In this document: positions 59,301-64,000 of the stretch, piece by piece
Layout of the letters: every line of letters starts with the position of its first letter
Numbering within the stretch: the first letter of the stretch is position 1
Assembly (NCBI GenBank): GCA_947359465.1
Contig: OX375878.1
Location: forward strand, 74,382,416 to 74,446,415
DNA from: Metellina segmentata
Lineage: Eukaryota; Arthropoda; Arachnida; Araneae; Tetragnathidae
Reading direction: 5' to 3'
DNA: 64,000 bases
The notes under the pieces: generated by a model
Seen by the model: only the letters and a program-made list of their open reading frames with translations
Database searches by the model: none
What the model was told of the DNA's origin: nothing
Program-made: the position numbers and the translations under genes

Positions 59301-62300
59301 GTACAACATTCAAAGGGATACGTTCCCACTCAAATTGCAAAAAAGTCCCTAATTCAGAAAGTGTCTTTGGAGGGGGAATCGACTACGCAGATTGTAATCC
59401 AAAATACCCCACAAAGGTTCAATTATATTGAGATCGGGGTACTGAGGGGGCCATATGAGGTGCTCAATTTCATAGTCGTGTTCATAAAACCAGTCTCGAG
59501 CAATTCCACAGGTGTGAATGGGGGCATTATCATCTTGGAAGACTGGTCGTTTATCAGGAAACCCAGTTTGCACCATTGGGTGAAGATGGTCGGCCAGAAG
59601 ACTGACATAATCCTCTCCTGTAACACGGTCATTCAGAAGAACAAGTGGGCCAAGACCACGATGTGATATCGCACCCCAGATCATCACTGAACCGCCGCCA
59701 TAGGCCGAAGACAGTCAACTTGATAGGCTTCTGGTGGCGTTCTAAAAACGTAAACACGTCCATTTGTCGGAAATAATGTGAACGACGATTTGTCTGACCA
59801 TATTACATTCTCCCATTGTTGTTGTGTCCAATTTTTATGCTCGCGATACCATATTCGTCGCTTCAAACTGCTTCCTGTAGATGTGTGTTAATCTCAGATG
59901 TTATCTGGGATGCTGCTGTGTTTTTTTGCCACAATCCGCTTCAAAACTCTTCTGTCACTGTCATTCAGCTTCGATTTTCGACCACTGTTGTGCTTTTTAG
60001 ATGATGGTTTTTTCCTGTTTCAAATATGCTGACATTACAGTCGACACTGTACTTATACTGAACATCTAGAAGGGTGGCCGTTATCGTTACTGAGTTTCCA
60101 GCAAGACGGGCCCCAACAATCATGCCTCTTTCGAAATCAGAGAGGTCAGCCATTACGCAATATTAACACAGAAATATATTTCGCATCCGACTTCTATCAC
60201 TGCTAGTAGCAGATTGATGCGTGTACTTTCTCATCCGCTAGGTGGCACCCTTCGCCACTAGAGGGCAGGAATATACGAGAGGTTTCTTTAGAGTGCTATT
60301 TTTTTCACAAGTGTTCATATTATTTTGTTCAACCCCTGTATATAAAATGCATCAAAAGTTTCATTAAAATAAATTTAATAATTTGGTTTTAGGGGCTTCT
60401 CTAAAAAAAGTTTGATTTTACCCCCACTTCCCCCCACCTGACTCAATATACTAAATCATGAACTTACTCTGAGTAGCAATCGGTTGCTTTTGTGAACTTT
60501 CTCCAAGTAGGTGTGCTGAAGAATTTCCAGAACGGTAAATTACCCAAGAAAGGTTCTAACTTGGTCATACAATTAAAAATAGTATCCACGGAATTTATCA
60601 TCTTCATTCCATCGGAATCCGGGGACAAGTCACTCTTTAAACAGTCCAGTCTTGTATCCAATCCTATCAGGCACACAGCTGATTAGAAAAAAACGTTGGT
60701 TTTAATCACAAAAACAAGTTTTAATCACTGAAAAGTTTAAATCAACACATGGAAGCAAATTCGTCCCATCAGTTGTGTAGCACAATGTATACATACAGAA
60801 AAAATTTCAGAAGAAAAACTTTAAAATTGAAGATTTTAGAATTTTGAGTTCCGGACACCCTTAACTTTAGACAATTTTTCAAGTCAAGTTCATTTGAAGT
60901 TTTTTCCTCTTCCCAAAGACAGTCTAAAACCAAATATTTTTTTACACTAAGTTTTAAAAATATAACTTAGGAACATTATGGATGATCCAAACGCTATCTC
61001 AGAGCTGGCTGATAGTCATGCTTAATGGAGAGAGGATGATAGACAATGTCAACGATCCACTGCGCATATCATCTGTTTTGGATGATAGTACTATGTGGCA
61101 TGGGGTGGAGGAGAAAAGTGGATTGAAGTTCTCATTGTGACGCTGCTATCGTCACAGTAATTTAAAAACCTAATTAAATTCTAAAATTTATAATAGTTAC
61201 GATAAATTCTAAGCTTTGTACTTTCGAACACTAATATAATCTAAATACTAGAACAAACTTAATCTGTAAATAAATCCAACGTCTAAACTCTAATCTATCT
61301 CCAGAAATCTTTAATCTCTTTCTAGAAGGCTTAAAGTGTAAAGTCCTACAAGGGTGCTCTAAGGAAATGTAGTAAAAGTAATTATTTAACTTTACTATCT
61401 TCGAAAACCACGGGGTTACAGGAGTTTGAACTTTAAGATAAATAATGATAATAGGTTCATAAAAAGGACAGGCAAAAGGCAGATATAAGACGAGGGAGAA
61501 AACAATCGCTGAAAGGGAGGATCCAAAAGTAGCAACTGCTCTTAAGGTTGTATTGAGTCCTGGTACTATGCTGTGCCCGATACCCGCAGGAAGGCGAATG
61601 GAGATATGTGAATTCCACTAAGTTTAAGTGACCAAATTAACCGTTCTTCTAATTATTGTGTATTCTATGTTTATGCGTTCTGTTAATCGTTTATATCCAA
61701 CATATTATGATTTAATGTAATATATGTAAACTTAAACTTTAATAAATGTCCCTTAAACCACCAGTTTCAGTACTAATCACGGCCTATATATAATCATTTA
61801 ACTTAATACATACTTGAATTGAAACATCCCGATCATGACAGTCATCCCATTGTTTTAGAGTCATTAAAAATAATTTATCATCTTTCATCCAAAGATTTTA
61901 ACTTGGTATTTTCTTGGATCCCATCTCATGTTGGGATATCTGGAAATGAAATTGTGGACAAAGCCGCGAAATCGGCCGTAAATTATATTAGCCATACCAT
62001 CCCTTATCTTGACTTGAAATCTATCATTTACAAATTTTTAGAAGACAAATGGCAGAACGAATGGAACGAACAAACGGAGAACAAACTCCATGCTATTAAA
62101 CGAAATATTACTCCATGGAAACCACTACCTTTACGAAGTCAAAATGTCATATTAACACGTCTCCGTATTGGACATACTAGGATCACCCATAGACACCTCC
62201 TCCTCGGAGAAGATCATCCCATTTGTAATTACTGCATTTGTCCACTAACTGTACAACACATTTTAATAGAGTGTTCTCATTTTAATTATCAACGTCTTAA

Positions 62301-62872
62301 ATATTTTAATTCTTATACCTTGACTTTAGAAGACATGGTTGGGGAGAATCCTCATCCAAATATTTTTAGCTTTTTACATGACATTGGTTTTATCCATCAC
62401 ATATAATTTTATGTAGTATTCATTCATTACATTTTGACTCGCCTCACTTTCTTGCTATATTACATATTTTATTTTTTATCTTGAGTTTGGCATAATATGT
62501 CCCAAGAGGACTCAATGCCACAAAACCAAATCCAATCCTAATACATACTTGAACAACGCGACATTATGCATGACAAACAGCTAAGAGCTACAGTTATGAA
62601 GTGTTCAAGCAGTATCTATTTTTTAGGCAAAAACAGGATTCTATACAAAGAAACTAACTGTACTTATTATTAAGTACTTACATTCAAGAGACCATTTACT
62701 CAACTCGTGTAGTATTTCTGGAACTTCCTTGTTTGAGTCTCTCACCACGAACATCCTTTTAGCGAAATCTCTTGCCACATCCTGCATGGGTTCTAAATAT
62801 TCTTGTATCGCTACTGGTTTCAGTAGGTGTTTTTGAACTTTGTTCCTCAAGTCATACCACTCTTTGCCCTGT
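47369..62872 (-). CDS. Mitochondrial-clan cytochrome P450, gene C (exons 3-9; 5' end off the window)
   Basis: Paralogue of gene A. Exons in transcript order: 62872-62682, 60678-60468, 57662-57488, 56468-56299, 55888-55810, 50625-50428, 47476-47369, with the stop at 47371-47369. All borders are GT-AG, phases match gene A, and exons 3, 4, 6, 7 and 8 have exactly the same lengths; exon 5 is 9 nt longer in frame. Motifs in order: QGKEWYDLR (C helix), SAGLETTSHT (I helix), ESMR (ExxR), LPERWVNR, and FIPFGFGPRSCIGKR with the haem Cys; it ends VPDRTLRFNLIER. No stop or frameshift is visible, so it looks functional. Introns carry pogo, Tc1, LINE, SINE and satellite-like insertions. Exons 1-2 should lie beyond 64000. 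Substrate and CYP family are not assigned. Confidence 0.9.
47633..48300. repeat. Composite repeat, copy 1 (interrupted by a solo LTR)
   Basis: 47633-47902 and 48228-48300 together match 48531-48880 in direct orientation (gacattgaggtgttggtaag; ggttggaccagggcag; cgtgtggctcaggaac; gatattcagattcatagga). The solo LTR explains the gap. The end runs into SINE body sequence (catctgaccgtggttc). Family unknown. Confidence 0.75.
47898..48232 (-). mobile_element. Solo LTR with 5-bp target duplication
   Basis: The LTR is 47903-48227 (325 bp), starting tgtttcc and ending ttccaaca, hence TG...CA on both strands. The direct repeat aggct flanks it at 47898-47902 and 48228-48232. On the minus strand an aataaa signal is followed by tgtcttgtg, which suggests minus orientation. 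It precisely interrupts a repeat whose uninterrupted copy lies at 48531-48880. Confidence 0.82.
48531..48880. repeat. Composite repeat, copy 2 (uninterrupted)
   Basis: Direct copy of 47633-48300 lacking the solo LTR. It has diverged by substitutions and small gaps. Confidence 0.75.
48847..48960 (+). mobile_element. SINE body fragment
   Basis: Diverged match to the second half of the family 1 body: catctgacagtgattc, then gtcctcagatctttctc and gttgataccggac. Confidence 0.6.
49305..49600 (+). mobile_element. tRNA-derived SINE, family 2
   Basis: The tRNA-like head (tcggtctagtggttaagg, then tttcgaatccggcgtcag) is joined to a body unlike family 1: ggtcctcccacagggggctc, cagtgcccgccattggg, with two similar halves (gaccatcac and ccttgtagtggacaag-type words). 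No target duplication identified. Confidence 0.6.
49796..50105. repeat. Three-copy tandem array, about 102-bp units
   Basis: Units begin near 49801, 49903 and 50006 (tatttggcctaa). All contain cccaggtcagcattcaacc and acataaaacctgttggta. Few differences between units indicate a recent expansion. It lies in the last intron of gene C. Confidence 0.9.
51009..52711 (-). mobile_element. pogo-like DNA transposon, decayed
   Basis: TA-flanked (51007-51008 and 52712-52713). The inverted ends are gttagggtaaggcgggataa and, read inward from the right, gatagggtcaggcggggtaa. Copies of a tttacaattacccc-type end word also occur inside (51190-51250, 52320-52380). A Lys-rich minus-strand tail (51948-52200; LITDQILSRLKKAEEKKNK) and the region VARVDIVSEEEFEITGLKC (51740-51800) look like C-terminal parts of a pogo-type transposase. 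The catalytic core was not found. Confidence 0.6.
53253..54205. mobile_element. Putative TIR element with agttggcat-type ends
   Basis: The left end reads acaggggctagttgacat; the right, read inward, reads accggtgctagttggcat. End-like words recur inside, including a perfect 17-bp inverted pair ctatgccaacttacccc at 53970-53986 and its complement at 54015-54031. No clear coding domain. Edges are uncertain by several nt. Confidence 0.5.
54247..54620 (-). pseudogene. Tc1/mariner-like transposase fragment
   Basis: Minus-strand pieces: STFFGSSVDEW, NLFPTVKHSKSSRIV (where the family has GGGSVMVWG), and KSPENNPIERVCGALRK, corresponding to the catalytic third residue region. Stops break the frame. No terminal repeats recognised. 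Confidence 0.6.
56594..57261. repeat. Intronic tandem duplication, 338-bp period
   Basis: 56594-56917 and 56932-57261 are direct copies with limited divergence (aaaaatatataaccactaat ... tacgatttggaggatc). Both lie in intron 5 of gene C. A related single copy is present in the same intron of pseudogene B (about 26900-27100). Confidence 0.85.
58463..58670 (+). pseudogene. pogo/Tigger-type transposase C-terminal remnant
   Basis: Reads NVQPLDVGMFSPLKTAWKEI, a hallmark of the DDE domain in this group, then LPNVSKVSFPFILK. After a frame change comes VNAVRGFKGAGLYPLN, the usual C-terminal part. It is broken by stops. Confidence 0.8.
58925..59017. repeat. 15-bp perfect inverted repeat
   Basis: ttgcccgtggtgttg at 58925-58939 and its reverse complement at 59003-59017. 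The surrounding block shares short words with 8095-8260. It lies within the pogo-like element, left of the nested Tc1. Confidence 0.75.
59176..60338 (-). mobile_element. Tc1 element with both terminal inverted repeats
   Basis: 1163 bp with TA on both sides. The ends are caggggttggacaaaataat and, read inward from the right, caggggttgaacaaaataat; similarity extends about 37 bp. The size is near that of active Tc1 elements with short TIRs. One transposase pseudogene on the minus strand fills it. Confidence 0.9.
59227..60153 (-). pseudogene. Tc1 transposase pseudogene (DD34E)
   Basis: It starts MADLSDFERGMIVGARLAG (helix-turn-helix). Then come NWTQQQWENVIWSDKSSFTL (first Asp), MMIWGAISHRGLGPLVLL, VFQDDNAPIHT (second Asp), and PDLNIIEPLWGIL (Glu). 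The end is near 59229 in another frame (IPRRIHAVIHA region). Part of the DNA-binding to catalytic linker is lost and there are several frameshifts, so it is inactive despite conserved catalytic residues. Confidence 0.9.
61130..61803. other. Possible LTR-like sequence
   Basis: A purine-rich stretch (ggggtggaggagaaaag near 61100) precedes tgtgacg...cgtcaca, a 7-bp hairpin at 61137-61157. An aataaa signal (aactttaataaatgtccc) lies near 61740. This would fit a retrotransposon 3' end. No second copy and no target repeat found. Confidence 0.25.
61804..62553 (+). mobile_element. 5'-truncated LINE (non-LTR retrotransposon) with 15-bp target duplication
   Basis: The insert is 61819-62538. The direct repeat taatacatacttgaa flanks it at 61804-61818 and 62539-62553. 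It has no poly(A) tail and ends ccaaatccaatcc. Only the 3' end of the second open frame is present. It lies in intron 3 of gene C. Confidence 0.9.
61819..62406 (+). pseudogene. LINE ORF2 C-terminal fragment (RNase H end and zinc motif)
   Basis: 195 open codons. FSWIPSHVGISGNEIVDKAAK is the end of the RNase H domain found in I- and jockey-related LINEs. VILTRLRIGHTRITHRHLL and the zinc-like CNYC...H...C pattern (PICNYC to LIECSHF) follow. The first Met is incidental: the element is truncated here, with no reverse transcriptase or endonuclease. It is not a host gene. Confidence 0.85.
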
Positions 62873-64000
62873 CTGCAACATGAGAATTAAAACATATTTG
62901 TGCACATACAAAAGGAGATATTCTCTGCATTCATATTTAAATTCGGAAAATTACACCCATCGTAGAATTATTTATTTATAAAATATTTTCATACGGATGT
63001 ATTGGTGATAAATAAACCGAAGTTTCTTTCCCCTAAATAAATTGTTCTCTACAAATTTAAAAAAAAAAAAAAGAGAAAAATTATCCCGAAACTGTTCAGT
63101 AAAAATGTTTTTAATTTTCTAGATGAGACGTGCCTCTCCACTTACCCTTAACAATTATCAGTTAATAAAAAAAATCACACATTTAGTTAACAGTTAATTT
63201 AAGAAAATAAAATGTTGAGGAGTTGCAATGTGTTTAGGTTGCCCCTTTTTGTTGTTGTTTTTGTTACAAACAATAGTAAGACAATTGGTATTTAATTGGT
63301 TTGTCAATATATATTTTCTCGAAGAAGTTTTAAAATCCTATTATCAATTCCATCTTACAAAAGTCGTCCAAATGGACATGTGCTCGGAATGCGCTTGAAG
63401 TACTGGTATACAAAGACAGAATCCTTAAATAGCAAAAGAGGGGTTTCAAGTTGAGAAGTAATAAGATTCATAAAAATGATAATTGTATAGTTTGAGCAAG
63501 ATGCACTGCGAAAGATATTTGCACAATGACCTCTCTTTAACTAACTTAAAACCTTTGCATTAATAAAAGAATGATTAAATTGTATTTTCAGAATATTTTC
63601 GCTTAATTTATTTAAATTATAAGTACATTGTGCTATTTCATTGCAAAATTCATAGTTTCCGATTTTTTGTCTAACTAGAATGATGAATAGTAAAAAAGTC
63701 TTTGAACTGCAGTGGGAAATGAAGGGTATCTTTGAAAACTAATAAACATGAGTGGGTCCTTAGTAGGTTACATGATAACATTGAACACTAATACAGGCTT
63801 TCCACCTCGTTTGTACGATGAATTTGAGGTTAGGGATGAGTTCCGGAAGTGGCAGAACCCATTCCTCTGTCAGAACCTCTGACGTAACGATTCTAAAATA
63901 TTGCTTTGCATCAGTTTCCTACAGACTAACAAAGCAAATCTTTTCTAAAAATAAAAACAGTCTATTAAGAATTTTGAAATTACTTCCATCTATAAGTAGG
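62873..64000. other. Intron 2 of gene C (expected), no feature recognised
   Basis: AT-rich sequence upstream of exon 3 of gene C. I searched for an exon 2 match (GRYRLDQQH-type sequence) and saw none, so exons 1-2 should be further right. Confidence 0.5.

Larger units (their letters stand above)
58021..60446 (+). mobile_element. pogo-like DNA transposon containing a nested Tc1 element
   Basis: TA-flanked (58019-58020 and 60447-60448). The inverted ends are tagggccaggtggggtaaag and, read inward from the right, ttgagtcaggtggggggaag; both continue tgggggta. Coding remnants at 58463-58670 are of the pogo/Tigger type. A complete-ended Tc1 element occupies 59176-60338. Its right end is 21 nt from the intron side of the exon 4 donor of gene C. 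Confidence 0.8.

Noticed and set aside
59196..59666. 156-aa + strand open frame
   Set aside because: It lies opposite the Tc1 transposase on the minus strand and has no family resemblance; it is an antisense shadow.
61819..62406. 195-aa single-exon host gene
   Set aside because: The sequence is the C-terminal part of a LINE ORF2, bounded by a target duplication.
1..64000. A new multi-gene defence or biosynthetic system
   Set aside because: All recognisable coding sequence is P450 or transposon-derived; no unexplained conserved gene neighbourhood is visible.

Overview
This is an AT-rich, intron-rich eukaryotic window dominated by transposable elements. It has GT-AG introns, tRNA-derived SINEs, and Tc1/mariner, hAT, pogo, Helitron, Ty3/gypsy and LINE sequences. 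The only host genes I recognise are cytochrome P450s of the mitochondrial clan, all on the minus strand. An arthropod is the best fit. A spider is my guess from the mitochondrial-clan P450 cluster and the style of the Tc1 and gypsy elements, but nothing in the window proves it.

Host genes. Gene A (about 1-14529, minus) has nine exons with consistent phases and GT-AG borders; its last exon runs off the left edge. Copy B (22075-28255, minus) keeps recognisable exons 5-9 only and is a pseudogene: it has a frameshift in the I-helix exon, two lost splice donors and a frameshift in the last exon. Gene C (47369-62872 and beyond the right edge, minus) has exons 3-9 in the window, all open, with exon lengths equal to gene A except for an in-frame 9-nt difference in exon 5 and a last exon that cannot be compared. 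B and C also match in introns and 3' flank, so B is a decayed segmental copy of the C lineage. All three share the C-helix, I-helix, ExxR, PERW and haem-Cys architecture as far as each is present.

Mobile DNA, left to right. 3.4-4.4 kb: deleted hAT with perfect 8-bp target duplication. 7.4-8.3 kb: Helitron-like end. 11.0-14.2 kb: decayed gypsy element lacking most of its reverse transcriptase, inside intron 1 of gene A. 15.9 kb: short hAT MITE. 17.7-23.3 kb: dense cluster of SINEs in both orientations plus a TIR MITE. 25.0-26.2 kb: Helitron-like end and a deleted Tc1 element inside pseudogene B. 27.7 kb: TTAA-flanked MITE. 28.4-33.3 kb: Tc1 pieces, a SINE, a pair of 188-bp inverted arms and a block of ATCGATG-rich repeats. 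33.5-35.3 kb: unassigned, possibly LTR-derived, with 76-bp tandem repeats. 35.8-45.7 kb: a multi-level nest in which a Helitron helicase remnant is interrupted by a very young gypsy element, whose right LTR is split by a hAT element that holds another TIR-like block; a perfect 29-bp-arm palindrome lies at the far end. 47.6-50.1 kb: duplicated composite repeat, solo LTR, second SINE family and a 102-bp tandem array. 51.0-54.6 kb and 58.0-60.4 kb: pogo-like and Tc1 elements in introns of gene C, one ending 21 nt from a splice donor. 61.8-62.5 kb: 5'-truncated LINE with a 15-bp target duplication.

I see no CRISPR, operons, rRNA or functional tRNA genes. Much of the window is intron or intergenic sequence with no recognisable feature.
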